This document shows, piece by piece, positions 36,138-45,282 of a stretch of 64,000 nucleotides of DNA. The notes beneath the pieces are model-generated. The model was not told the origin of the DNA and searched no databases. It was given only the letters and a program-made list of their open reading frames with translations. The stretch's first letter is position 1, and each line of letters opens with the position of its first letter. The position numbers were made by a program, and so were the translations under genes. The DNA is taken from positions 62,001-126,000 of the forward strand of contig CAKPHG010000004.1 in NCBI GenBank assembly GCA_934157035.1. The letters run 5' to 3'. This DNA comes from an uncultured Clostridia bacterium. GTDB lineage: Bacteria > Bacillota > Clostridia > TANB77 > CAG-508.

Positions 36138-36285
36138 TAAAATAAAAAATAAGACTCCTAAAGAAAACACTACATTTACATGTACTCCTTTCTTTAAAAG
36201 TCTTGCTTACCTTAAAGGTTACTAACCATGCATTTTCTGCCGAGATGTTGATTAGTAGTTTATAAGCTACTCCCCTTTAAATTTT
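36138..36285 (-). promoter_or_regulatory. yybP-ykoY manganese riboswitch with terminator
   Basis: On the minus strand the aptamer opens with TTTAAAGGGGAGTAGC (36283-36264), has internal ACTAATC and GCATGGTTAGT pairing, and closes with AAGCAAGACTTTTAAAG (36209-36193), the conserved ends of this class. The closing strand is shared with a terminator: AAGACTTTTAAAGAAA (36205-36190) pairs with TTTCTTTAGGAGTCTT (36166-36151), then a T-run. Metal binding should stop the terminator forming, so manganese would turn the ATPase on. Confidence 0.88.
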
Positions 36286-36339
36286 TTATTATTTTACCAT
36301 TTGTTTTTTATTTTGGCAAGTCATTTTTACTTTTTTTAC

Positions 36340-36368
36340 TTGAAAGTATTTTTTATATGTTATATAAT
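36340..36368 (+). promoter_or_regulatory. Promoter of tRNA-Gly
   Basis: TTGAAA and TATAAT with a 17-base spacer, ending about 16 bases before the tRNA 5' end. Confidence 0.85.
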
Positions 36369-36384
36369 ATGTTTAGTTTCATTT

Positions 36385-36458
<74 letters not shown>

Positions 36459-36467
36459 TTTAAAATC

Positions 36468-36500
36468 AACTTACGGACTTAATTGTTCGTAAGTTTTTTT
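36468..36500 (+). terminator. Terminator of tRNA-Gly
   Basis: AACTTACGGAC pairs with GTTCGTAAGTT (one G-T pair), followed by a run of T. Confidence 0.9.
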
Positions 36501-36578
36501 ATAATAGATAATATCAAAAAAGAGGAAAAAATTATAAAAACGATAAAGACAATATCATCTAAACGTTGTCTTTATCAT

Positions 36579-37409
36579 TTAATTATTATCTGTTAATTTA
36601 TTAAACAAATCCTTAAATATTTCGTTTGCATTTAAATAATTAACAAATTTAATTCTATGCCTGTTTTCGGTTAGTTTAAAAGTATTATCAGTATTTATAA
36701 GTGGACAACTAACATCCATTGTATTAAACCAATTTTTATTTATCATATATGCTATTACACTAATATCCCATAGTGGCCATCTTTTAGTAGGACCATAGGC
36801 TCTATTATAAAATCTATAGCATAAATAATCACATAATTCGTTTTTGCCTTTTAATTCACTTTCTAATTCGTATATTGATGTCATTAGATTCGATGTTATA
36901 GGAGAACAAGGCATAACAGTAAGTTTAACTTTCGATTCAAAAACTACTTTTACCGCTTCTACATCTTGATCAAAATTGAAATCTTTATTAGGTCCAAATA
37001 AAAAATTACTTCCTAACCATATAATTTCTATCTTATCAACAATATCTGGGTTAGATTTTAATGCTAATGCTATATTTGTTAAACACCCTATTGCTAATAT
37101 ATATGTTTTTTTATTTTTGTTAGCAATTTCAATTATTTTATTAATGGCTGAATTTTTTTCATTATATCCATTTTTTAAATAATCACGGGAACCTTTATAT
37201 ATAAGTGATTTATCCTTTAATCCTAATAAATCAAATACTTTACATGCTTCATTGTAACTGGCATCTATAGAATCAGAAACTGTTCCTTGCCATTTTTCAT
37301 GTCTAAAAGGTGCTATTGTTATAGCGTCAATGTTGAATATTTCTTTGCTTTTTAGTAAATAAGATAATGCGAATTGGTCATCTGCTTCATTATATGTATC
37401 TGTATTCAA
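36579..37409 (-). CDS. Nucleoside hydrolase-like protein (second half of a split gene)
   Basis: 276 residues as an independent frame. NTDTYNEADDQFALSYLL matches the Ca2+-binding DxDxxxDD motif of inosine-uridine nucleoside hydrolases; ITNIAL/WLG and a late WDISVIAYMI fit the fold. In the paralogue at 46427 the same domain is fused behind the nucleotidase domain. Here it begins only with TTG, has no ribosome site, and its frame continues upstream into the end of the 37412 ORF. The first Asp of the metal motif (D in LDTD) is Asn here, which may weaken catalysis. Probably expressed by frameshifting, or broken. Confidence 0.8.
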   Translation of the reverse strand: MNTDTYNEADDQFALSYLLKSKEIFNIDAITIAPFRHEKWQGTVSDSIDASYNEACKVFDLLGLKDKSLIYKGSRDYLKNGYNEKNSAINKIIEIANKNKKTYILAIGCLTNIALALKSNPDIVDKIEIIWLGSNFLFGPNKDFNFDQDVEAVKVVFESKVKLTVMPCSPITSNLMTSIYELESELKGKNELCDYLCYRFYNRAYGPTKRWPLWDISVIAYMINKNWFNTMDVSCPLINTDNTFKLTENRHRIKFVNYLNANEIFKDLFNKLTDNN

Positions 37410-37411
37410 AA

Positions 37412-37990
37412 TTACATTATATTTTTTTCACAGATTAAACTATATATTTCTTTCCATCCGTTTACTATTGGAATATTTAAATTATATTTCTCATTATATC
37501 TTGTTTTCATTAAAAAACATTCTATTCCTGCGTTTAATATGTATTTACATTTATCTGCTTCATCATCAAACATAATATCAATACTATTTTCAATACATTC
37601 TGGACTTTTATCTCTGCTTTTTGTAAATACTAATTTATCATATTTTATACCTTTTTCATTTAACCAATTTATAGTTACTAATTCATGGTTTTTAAAAAAA
37701 TAATTTGATCTGTGTGTTATTAAAAATATCTCATTTTCTTCATATAATTTATTAATATATTTCTTAGCTCCTTCTATTAAATCAAATTTTTCAGCCATTC
37801 TATCCATATTATTGCGGATAAAATCTTCTATTTCCTCTGGGCTCCAATCAAACATTCCTTCAGTAATGTGTTTAGCTTTTTTGTTTATAATTCCTTTATT
37901 TCTTTTATTTTTATCTTCTTTTTCAAATTCTTCTAAAAATGTTTTATCTAAATCTGCTATTACATTATCAATATCTATTCCAATTCTCAT
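37412..37990 (-). CDS. HAD-type deoxyribonucleotidase-like protein (first half of a split gene)
   Basis: 192 residues. MRIGIDIDNVI holds the DxD nucleophile pair at residues 6 and 8, ITHRSN is motif II and IMFDDEADK is motif IV. It aligns along its length with the N-terminal half of the fused protein at 46427. The frame ends in CEKNIM after a run of seven A. That run forms A-AAA-AAT, a slippery heptamer, and a -1 shift there reads straight on into the nucleoside hydrolase frame. GGAGG precedes the ATG. Confidence 0.85.
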   Translation of the reverse strand: MRIGIDIDNVIADLDKTFLEEFEKEDKNKRNKGIINKKAKHITEGMFDWSPEEIEDFIRNNMDRMAEKFDLIEGAKKYINKLYEENEIFLITHRSNYFFKNHELVTINWLNEKGIKYDKLVFTKSRDKSPECIENSIDIMFDDEADKCKYILNAGIECFLMKTRYNEKYNLNIPIVNGWKEIYSLICEKNIM

Positions 37991-38172
37991 ATAACAACCT
38001 CCAGTATAAAATTAAGTTTTAATCTATAAAAATTATACATTATATTACAATTTTTTTCCACACTTCCTTGAAAAAATCAGCATGAGTATTTCTATATAGG
38101 TAATTTAGCAAATAAAATACCACTCCTAATACTTCAAACACATAATACAACTTATTTTAAACCTCTTTTTTA

Positions 38173-38201
38173 TTTACATAATAGCCAAAATGTGGTATAA
38201 T
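38173..38201 (+). promoter_or_regulatory. Promoter of the 350-residue orphan gene
   Basis: TTTACA, 17-base spacer, and TGTGG-TATAAT with an extended -10. The same TGTGGTA-AAT pattern precedes the gene at 52959. A CTCAGAAAATGAG hairpin follows in the leader. Confidence 0.8.
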
Positions 38202-38288
38202 ATTTTTGGTTGATTTCTCAGAAAATGAGGAAAAATTTCTTAGTTAGTATTTGTTGCATTATAATTAAAGCATAAGGAGGAAAACAAT

Positions 38289-39341
38289 ATGCAATATCAA
38301 GAAAGCGTCAGAATTCAAAGATGTGGTAACCGTGCAGGAGATACCTATGGACTGATTGAACTTCAACATATGGCAGATCCTAAATCAGTAATTGTGTCTC
38401 TTTGTGGGCAAAGGCTTTATCCGAAAAAATTCAATATCTTCGGTTGGCCGATATTTACAAAGGAAATCTGTGACCTTTTTGACTGGAAAGAGAACTCTCT
38501 TGAAAGAATATATGGAAAAGATTACAGACTTACAGCATTAGTTACGTATGATAGTGCAAATGTCCACATCGACCCGCATGCAGTTAATTCTTTGGATGGA
38601 ATTAAAAACGGAATCAAAGACCTTGAGTCTTTGAATAGATTACTCAGAGATAGAGTGATTTATGATAAGCTTTTAGGTAGGGGCAAACTCAACAAGTATG
38701 TTATTTTTGGTAGATATAGCCTTGATGAATTTGCCCAGGTATGGACACTGGGTGAGCAATATGAAATCCCTGAAATGCCTATCGTTTGTACTCAAATCGG
38801 GTTCTATAGAGCTTACAATAAAGTAAAGCCTGATGCACTTGTATCTTGGGAAGGCAGATGCACTATTCCTTCTGAAGATGATAGTTGTCCTTGGTGTACC
38901 AAAAAATTTACTATTGAAGATGTAAGAAAAGGAAGATTTGACACTATCAATGGTAAAGTCGCCCATAGCGAATGTGCAAAGCAGTATGAACATGAAAGGG
39001 AGATTAACAAAATTATTCATCGAATTATGGAATTTATCTATGAAGATGGATTAACCTTTGAACTTCTTCCTAATGGCTATTGTAGTCAACCGTGTTATGC
39101 TCATAAGCCTTGGTTTTTGTGTCATACTCCTGATGGTGACATCGAAATCGGCTGGAGAAAAAGAGTTATTTCTATTGAATGGAAAGATAATTTCAAACCT
39201 TTCGATATGAGTATTTTTGACAGCGAAGATGTTACTAAATGGGAGCGTGGCATTCACGCGTGGGGAAATGACAAAGCATATGAGTATATTAAAAAGGTAA
39301 AGGAATTTGTTAATCCTAAACCTGAAGAGAAAAAATCGTAA
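38289..39341 (+). CDS. Hypothetical protein with CxxC and His/Cys clusters
   Basis: 350 residues, not recognised. No signal or membrane segment. A CPWC motif near residue 198, followed by HSEC about 30 residues later, could form a zinc knuckle; a second Cys group (NGYCSQPCYAHKPWFLCH) lies near residue 260. The C-terminus is charged. AGGAGG lies seven bases before the ATG, and it has its own promoter and hairpin terminator. Its composition is less AT-rich than neighbours, as with the other orphans at 32428, 51762, 52959 and 53703, suggesting transfer. Confidence 0.75.
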   Translation: MQYQESVRIQRCGNRAGDTYGLIELQHMADPKSVIVSLCGQRLYPKKFNIFGWPIFTKEICDLFDWKENSLERIYGKDYRLTALVTYDSANVHIDPHAVNSLDGIKNGIKDLESLNRLLRDRVIYDKLLGRGKLNKYVIFGRYSLDEFAQVWTLGEQYEIPEMPIVCTQIGFYRAYNKVKPDALVSWEGRCTIPSEDDSCPWCTKKFTIEDVRKGRFDTINGKVAHSECAKQYEHEREINKIIHRIMEFIYEDGLTFELLPNGYCSQPCYAHKPWFLCHTPDGDIEIGWRKRVISIEWKDNFKPFDMSIFDSEDVTKWERGIHAWGNDKAYEYIKKVKEFVNPKPEEKKS

Positions 39342-39371
39342 AAGCAACATTACTAAGAAATTCAGCTGAAA

Positions 39372-39399
39372 AAGGCCACTAGATAATTCTAGTGGCCTT
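39372..39399 (+). terminator. Hairpin after the 350-residue orphan gene
   Basis: Perfect 12-bp stem AAGGCCACTAGA with a TAAT loop about 30 bases past the stop; only a short T-tract follows. Confidence 0.65.
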
Positions 39400-39461
39400 G
39401 ACCTTTGGTTTTATAATGTTATACCATTTAAATATAATATATTTTTATATTTTCTATTTTT

Positions 39462-40013
39462 TCACCTATTTTCATAATTTCGAATGCTAATTTCTTTTAT
39501 CATTTCTCCTGGATAATCATATAATGCTAATCTATCAAATTCTAAATAGAATGGCTTAAAACTATCCTTAATTGTGTTTTTCAATTCTAAAATCTTATCA
39601 TAATCTTTATCTATATGTAGAGTTAAATGAAACGTAAATTTCTCTGGATTATATTTTTCTTTTGGAAATTTATTAAAAAAGATTCTTTGTAATTCTTTTA
39701 TTTTCTCATTATCTTCTATTGCTAAATATAAAACAAAACTCTCATTTCTACATTTCATTATCTTAACATCATTTACTTTAACCTTTATCTTACCCATCTC
39801 TATTTTTTGAGCTATATTTATTATTTCATTTTCATTTTCTTTGTTAGTTGCAAAAATAGTAAAGTGATATGGTAAATTATCAATATTGTATCTATTCTCA
39901 TCAATACCATAAGGAACTTTGCAAGTCTTTATTTGTATATTGTTCATTAACTTTTCTATCTTATTTAATTCTGTTTTATTCATAAAACTTATCATCGTAA
40001 TTCTCTTACTCAT
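39462..40013 (-). CDS. 2H phosphoesterase (LigT/2'-5' RNA ligase-like)
   Basis: 183 residues with the two HxT motifs of the 2H fold: HFT at residues 50-52 and HLT at 129-131. These enzymes open or form 2',5' or cyclic phosphodiesters (tRNA splicing intermediates, cyclic nucleotides, ADP-ribose cyclic phosphate). Soluble, cytoplasmic. It lies between nucleotidase modules, so a nucleotide-like substrate is plausible. The ribosome site is weak (GGTG four bases before ATG). Confidence 0.85.
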   Translation of the reverse strand: MSKRITMISFMNKTELNKIEKLMNNIQIKTCKVPYGIDENRYNIDNLPYHFTIFATNKENENEIINIAQKIEMGKIKVKVNDVKIMKCRNESFVLYLAIEDNEKIKELQRIFFNKFPKEKYNPEKFTFHLTLHIDKDYDKILELKNTIKDSFKPFYLEFDRLALYDYPGEMIKEISIRNYENR

Positions 40014-40046
40014 TTAACACCACTACTTTCACCAACTTTATTTATA

Positions 40047-40168
40047 TTAGTTTCTTTCTATATTTTTAATAAAAAAATCATCTTCTTCATTAAAGTGTAT
40101 ATCTATATCAAGACTCTTTTCATGCTTAGATGCAGCACTAGTTAGTTTATCTTTTATATTTTAAAGTA
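40047..40168 (-). pseudogene. Coding remnant, C-terminal end of an unknown gene
   Basis: On the minus strand a frame without a start, of about 35 residues (KDKLTSAASKHEKSLDIDI then FNEEDDFFIKNIERN), runs to a TAA at 40047. Protein-like composition but no family recognised; upstream bases are interrupted by stops. The rest of the 370-base gap up to 40355 holds nothing I can support. Confidence 0.35.
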
Positions 40169-40354
40169 TCGTCTATATATTCCTATCTTTATGTATATTA
40201 TCCAAACTTTTACTAATTGTCAATAGTTTTAGTATTGCTCTTTTATGAAAAATGTTTATCATATAAATGAAATACATTATTTCCTATATTTACTAATTAG
40301 TGAAGGAATTATCCTCTCACTTTTGGTTTTAACATATATAACAAGAAAACATAA

Positions 40355-40390
40355 AAAACGACAATGCCGATTAAGCATTGTCGTTTTTTT
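40355..40390. terminator. Bidirectional terminator
   Basis: AACGACAATGC and GCATTGTCGTT with T-runs on either strand, just after the broken MFS gene. Confidence 0.85.
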
Positions 40391-41589
40391 ATGGTTTTTC
40401 TAGTTTATACATTATTCTAGCATATATAGGTATAGAAATAGTAACTATCAATAATAATAATTTAAAGTATATAACATTATTCAACAAGCCTACCAATAGC
40501 ATTAGTATAAATCCTATTATTCTTCCTATTTCCATAAAACCTTCTGTGAAAGTATGATATTCTACTAACCATTTTTCTATATTATTTTCTTTAACTGCAT
40601 CATCTGATTTAATTTTAAACATAACTTCTAAAATATATACAGTTATGCTATATGTAAAATTATAAATTATTAATGTTGTTTTGCTTATATTTAATATTAA
40701 TCCTAATACACCTAACACTACTAATGTAGCACAAAAAATCAATAATCTTTTTGCATATTTTTTTTTGATATAATTTATTAAATAAATATAGTGATATCAT
40801 AGAAAATATAGAGAATATAGTTGTTAATATTCCAAAATTAAATGATGTTTTAAAAGTCATAATTGTTATTATAACTACTAATACTCGTATTGTATCCATC
40901 ATAATTCCATATAAAAAGGCTAATTTATAAACTTTATTTATATTCTCTTTTTGTTTGCTAGATAAACTGGTTGTATATTTTTTTAAACTATATTTTTGAA
41001 TTTTATCGTCAATAACAAATTTGTTAGTATCTATTTGTAATGACATTATTATTTGGAATAAAGTTAATACAAATATATATATTGCTATGTTTCCAAAAGA
41101 TGTTAATTCTATAGAGGTTCCTAATATTATAGGAACTAATATATTGATAAATTTACTTAAAATTCTTTTTGTTGTCATATATTTTTTTCGGTTTTCATTA
41201 TCGACTATTTGTGTATTCATTACATCATGTGTTGACTAGTATAAAGCTTCTGCAATGCCATAAAAGATTGCAAAAATTATAAAATATTGACTTATTTTAT
41301 CTTTGAACAATACTATTAATAATATATAAATCGATTTGATTATAATACCAAATCGATAAATTGAAACTTTTTTTTTAGGTTTGCTTTTGATTATATTACC
41401 TAATAAAATACTTCCTACACCTAATAGTAAATATAAAATTATATAAAATGTTGAAACTTGTATTATATTTTCATTAGAAATTTGTAAAAAATATGCTACT
41501 AAAAAAGTTTCGCCAAATAAATTTATAATACCGTTGGTTAGGTCACATGCCATTAATGACTTTGCACTTCTATCTAATTTAGTTTTCAT
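40389..41589 (-). pseudogene. Broken MFS transporter gene
   Basis: Three frames together give a 12-helix MFS protein related to the chimeric transporter at 17371. The first piece (MKTKLDRSAKSL...) ends at an in-frame TAG at 41236, and the next piece continues in the same frame (STHDVMNTQIV). A shift then occurs at a run of nine A (about 40765-40757): removing one A joins the second piece to the last (KYAKRLLIFCATL...). With two lesions this is most likely a decayed gene, although the A-run could also be a sequencing error. Confidence 0.85.
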
Positions 41590-41686
41590 TTTTATTTTCC
41601 TTTCAAATAAAATTCCATTTTATTATACATTATATTACAAATTTCTTCCATTCCCTTTTGAAAATATATAGGAATGAGAATTATTA

Positions 41687-42943
41687 TTACTTATATTCTT
41701 TTAATTGTATTTCAGTTATTTTTTTATTTAACAACATGTTCATTATAAAATCCGAGATAATATAACATATCCAAACTCCATATATACCGCAGACTTTACT
41801 TAACAAATATGCTAAAATTAGTCTTAATCCTCCGCTTATAAATAAACTTAATTTTGAAATATATTTAAATTCTTTCATTGCTCGTAATATACTAGTATAA
41901 TAATGATAAAATCCCATTAAAATACAATCTAATATAACAAATAATAATAGTTTATAACCTATTATTAAACTTTCTTTTTCAATTAAAAAAAATGGTAAAG
42001 AAATTAACATTGCAACCCCAACGATTGAAGTAGTTATATATACTATTTTTTTATTTATATTATTTATAACTTTAGTTGTCTCGTTAACTTTTTCATTATC
42101 ATTACTTCCAATTGATGTTGCAACCATAGTTTGTGTACCTATACCTGTTCCATGTAAGAAATTATTCATTAAATCTAAAAATTGCATTACAATTATATGT
42201 GCAGCATATTGAAGCGTACCAATCCTAGACATAATAACATTTAAAATAAAATTACTTCCTCTTTTAAAGATTCTTTCATAAATATTATATCGTATTAAAT
42301 CAAATTCCTCTTTTGCTATACTTTTTACAAATTTAATTTTTACTAATCTTTTTGAATAATAAATCAATACTACCATATTTATTATTTCTACCAATACAGT
42401 TGAAATCGCTACACCTGTAATTCCAAAACCAAGTTTAACAAAAATAAAATCAAGAATGACATTAATAAAAAAACAAAGCATTCTGATATTAAACATTCTT
42501 TTACTATTTCCTAATGTTCTTTGATACCCACCTAATATTGTTAGAATTGTATTAGGCATAACTCCAATCAGTCTTATATATAAATATACTAAACCAATTT
42601 CATTAACTAGGAACATTTTTGGAATAAATTTACTTATACTTAATGTTAAAATTATACAAATTAAACTACAAATTACAGCAATTATTAAAGCTGTTCCTAC
42701 AGCATTTTTTGCCTGGTCTTTATCGTTTTTTCCTAATAACCTAGCCACTATGACATTATTAGAAACATTTATTGATTGTAATACCAAATACATAAAATCT
42801 ATAACTGTTCCCATTGCTCCAACAGATGCTATTATTTCAGAACCAAACTGTGATATCATAAATGTATCTGTCATAGTAATTAAAACACCAACTATACATT
42901 CAAATCCAGATGGGAGTGCTAAATCTAAATACTCTTTTTTCAT
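41687..42943 (-). CDS. MATE-family efflux transporter
   Basis: 418 residues, about twelve membrane helices. The N-terminal half has PSGFECIVGVLITMTDTFMIS and ARLLGKNDKDQAKNAV, characteristic of MATE (MatE) proteins; the second half has GTGIGTQTMVATSIGSND. Exchange of cations for drugs or metabolites is the known family function, but substrate is not predictable. AAGGAG precedes the ATG. Neighbours are the broken MFS gene and nucleotidase modules. Confidence 0.92.
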   Translation of the reverse strand: MKKEYLDLALPSGFECIVGVLITMTDTFMISQFGSEIIASVGAMGTVIDFMYLVLQSINVSNNVIVARLLGKNDKDQAKNAVGTALIIAVICSLICIILTLSISKFIPKMFLVNEIGLVYLYIRLIGVMPNTILTILGGYQRTLGNSKRMFNIRMLCFFINVILDFIFVKLGFGITGVAISTVLVEIINMVVLIYYSKRLVKIKFVKSIAKEEFDLIRYNIYERIFKRGSNFILNVIMSRIGTLQYAAHIIVMQFLDLMNNFLHGTGIGTQTMVATSIGSNDNEKVNETTKVINNINKKIVYITTSIVGVAMLISLPFFLIEKESLIIGYKLLLFVILDCILMGFYHYYTSILRAMKEFKYISKLSLFISGGLRLILAYLLSKVCGIYGVWICYIISDFIMNMLLNKKITEIQLKEYK

Positions 42944-43176
42944 TAATTGTTTCTCCTTAATTATTATGAATTGTTGTTTTGCTAAATTGTACTATATTTA
43001 GACATTTTTTTCTATATTTCTTAAAAATATTTTAAAAAATTATATATAGAGTAAATTTAAAAATTGTTGTTTAACTTGACCGTTTCCACTAAGGAATCGG
43101 CTCTTTTCCTATGTATACGAAAAGTTGGATAGATAACTAATTTTGATAAAAATGTAATAATGTTAACAATTAAAAT

Positions 43177-43220
43177 AAAACAAGTGGATGCATTCTACGT
43201 TTGCCATCCACTTGTTTTTT
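43177..43220 (-). terminator. Terminator of the zinc-ribbon/PrsW operon
   Basis: AAAACAAGTGGATG and its complement, 14-base loop, with A/T runs on both sides. Confidence 0.85.
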
Positions 43221-43226
43221 ATCTAA

Positions 43227-44423
43227 TTATTTATTTGCTTCTATTTTTTTCTTTGCCTCTACTTTTTTAGCCAATTCTAACTTTTTAGCTTCATCAATTT
43301 GTTTTAGTCCTAGATTTATGAAATATATTATTACAATCCAAGCAATAATAGTCATTGCAATTTGTACTAAATAATATGGAAGTTCAATAGGCATATCCCA
43401 AATTCCATGTAGTACTACTGGTATTAAACAAATTAGTAAAAATCTTTTATCATTTATATGTTTTTTATCTAATTTATCAAAGCCCTTAACATACATTAAT
43501 GCTGCTCCTTCTATTGCTGCCCAAGCAACGTGTCCACCTGGTGCTAAAAATCCACGTAGTTTAATAATTTCTAGCATCGTTTGTAAACCACCACTCATTC
43601 CATATCTTAAAATGTATCCTGCTGTTTCAAATGCTGCAAATCCTGCTCCAACTGCTGCACCTACTAATAAACCATTTAGTATATATTTGCTCTTTTTGCT
43701 TTTAAATAAGAAAATTGCAACAATAACAGCTTTAGCAGCTTCCTCAACTAATCCTATTAACAATGCCCCTGTAAAAGTTTGAGTTGTAGCATTTGTCTCA
43801 AAGTATGGTAATGAGAAATATAAAATTGCTAAAATTAGTGATAATGAACCACCCAATACGAAATATTTTATTACTTTATAAAATGGTATATTTCTGAACA
43901 AGTTAATTTCAAAGAAAAATATAAGTATTGTTACTGGTACTGCAAATGCTGCTAACATAACCATAATAGGTAAAAAGTTTGTATTTCCATAAGTTATAAA
44001 TCCTATACGCGTTGGAATATATGCAATTAAGAAAAATAATAATATTTTAAAATATACCCATGCACTTGCTTGTTTTGGATTTATATCTTCTACTTTTGGA
44101 GTTGTTTTTTCTGAACCACAAACAAATACTTCATCTAGTTCTTCTTCTGTATGTTTTTTGAAAGTATTTTTAAATAAATCTTTAAATTTTACATAGCTTT
44201 CAGATTTAGCACCTGTTATTTTGTCTAAATTTTCAGTTATTATATTTGTTGCGTTCTTTTTATTAATTGGATAACCACATTCAGGACAGTTAATTTCATC
44301 ACCTTTTAATTTTGCACCACATTCAGGGCATGTTTGTAAATTAATTTTTACACCACAATGTGGGCATGTTTTAGCACTTGATGATATACTTTCTCCACAT
44401 TCACTACATTTTATTAATGCCAT
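43227..44423 (-). CDS. Zinc-ribbon PrsW-like intramembrane protease family protein
   Basis: About 398 residues. Two N-terminal zinc ribbons (CSECGESI..CPHCG, CPECGAKL..CPECG) lead to a soluble linker and then about nine membrane helices of the PrsW/CPBP-related fold with LVEEAAKAV, AFETAGYI, APGGHVAWAAIEG and HGIWD. PrsW cleaves anti-sigma factors in Bacillus, so regulated proteolysis is possible but not shown. The start at 44423 follows the upstream gene's stop with two bases between. It shares the MALIKCxEC start with that gene, so the two form a pair. Confidence 0.88.
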   Translation of the reverse strand: MALIKCSECGESISSSAKTCPHCGVKINLQTCPECGAKLKGDEINCPECGYPINKKNATNIITENLDKITGAKSESYVKFKDLFKNTFKKHTEEELDEVFVCGSEKTTPKVEDINPKQASAWVYFKILLFFLIAYIPTRIGFITYGNTNFLPIMVMLAAFAVPVTILIFFFEINLFRNIPFYKVIKYFVLGGSLSLILAILYFSLPYFETNATTQTFTGALLIGLVEEAAKAVIVAIFLFKSKKSKYILNGLLVGAAVGAGFAAFETAGYILRYGMSGGLQTMLEIIKLRGFLAPGGHVAWAAIEGAALMYVKGFDKLDKKHINDKRFLLICLIPVVLHGIWDMPIELPYYLVQIAMTIIAWIVIIYFINLGLKQIDEAKKLELAKKVEAKKKIEANK

Positions 44424-44424
44424 A

Positions 44425-45141
44425 TTATGCACCCCTTTCTGTTAAAGTAGATAAAATATGTTCTACTACATTATTTATTTCAGTTGTATTTGTATTTTCT
44501 TCTTTAGATCCTACCATATATACTTTATTATTTATAACAACGGCGTATCTATTATCTACTATCAAGTGATTATTTACATTATAATTATATGCAAGTCCAT
44601 ATACTGTTCTGTTTCCAATAACTCCAGAAAGCAAATCAATTGTAATTTTAAGGTCACTATATTGTTTTCTCATGTAATCTGTAAAATTATTTAAGAACTG
44701 TACTCCGTTATTATATTTATCATATCTTCCAATAATTATATATGGAATTAGTGCTCCTTTGCTATCTATATTTTTACCTACATATATATATCCTTCTTTA
44801 TCTGTAGTTACTTTATAGTTACTTGGTACTTCAAAAGATATGTCAAGATAAGCATCATTATAAATTGAATATCCTGTATTTGTTGATGGAGTAGTTGGTT
44901 GTTCTGTTCCAGTACCAGTTCCTGTATTATTATTAGGTTGTTGGAAAAACAAAAATGCACCTACAATTATTACTAATACTATTATTAAATATTTTAAGTT
45001 ACCCTTTTTTATAAATGATTTACTTTCTTCTTTGTTTTCTGTCTCTTTTGCCTTCTTTTTTAGTTCATATCCACATTTTGGACAACTATCTGCTTGATCA
45101 CTTATTTGATTATTACATTCTGGACATTTTATTAATGCCAT
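44425..45141 (-). CDS. Zinc-ribbon single-pass membrane protein
   Basis: 238 residues: zinc ribbon (CPECNNQI..CPKCG), a Lys/Glu linker, one transmembrane helix (near 50-67), a Gly/Thr/Pro linker, and an extracellular domain of about 140 residues starting YNDAYLDISFEVPSNYKV, which resembles small PsbP-like or lipoprotein-type beta domains. No catalytic motif seen. The stop touches the start of the PrsW-like gene, so they are co-translated; perhaps the domain senses a signal for the protease (inference). Confidence 0.75.
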   Translation of the reverse strand: MALIKCPECNNQISDQADSCPKCGYELKKKAKETENKEESKSFIKKGNLKYLIIVLVIIVGAFLFFQQPNNNTGTGTGTEQPTTPSTNTGYSIYNDAYLDISFEVPSNYKVTTDKEGYIYVGKNIDSKGALIPYIIIGRYDKYNNGVQFLNNFTDYMRKQYSDLKITIDLLSGVIGNRTVYGLAYNYNVNNHLIVDNRYAVVINNKVYMVGSKEENTNTTEINNVVEHILSTLTERGA

Positions 45142-45223
45142 AATATTCCCCTCCTTTTTCTTATAATGATATATTCATCATTTCTATTTAAAGTATAGTA
45201 TAATTGGCATTTAATTAAAAGAA

Positions 45224-45258
45224 AAATTACCAAATAATCACTGACAATTTGGTAATTT
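45224..45258 (-). terminator. Terminator after the HD hydrolase operon
   Basis: AAATTACCAAAT pairs with ATTTGGTAATTT around an 11-base loop; T-rich downstream on the minus strand. Confidence 0.75.
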
Positions 45259-45282
45259 GTGTAAGTATTTTAATTTTAAATT

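Noticed and set aside
38673..39350. Several minus-strand frames of 65-115 codons opposite the 350-residue orphan
   Set aside because: No ribosome sites, and the plus-strand gene has promoter, AGGAGG and terminator.
41230..41240. Amber codon read as pyrrolysine in the broken MFS gene
   Set aside because: No pyl genes seen, transporters of this type do not use it, and the gene also has a second lesion.
43044..43140. Possible degenerate repeat or RNA between MATE and PrsW genes (GACCGTTTCCACTAAGG)
   Set aside because: No clear stem, repeat copy or ORF could be shown.
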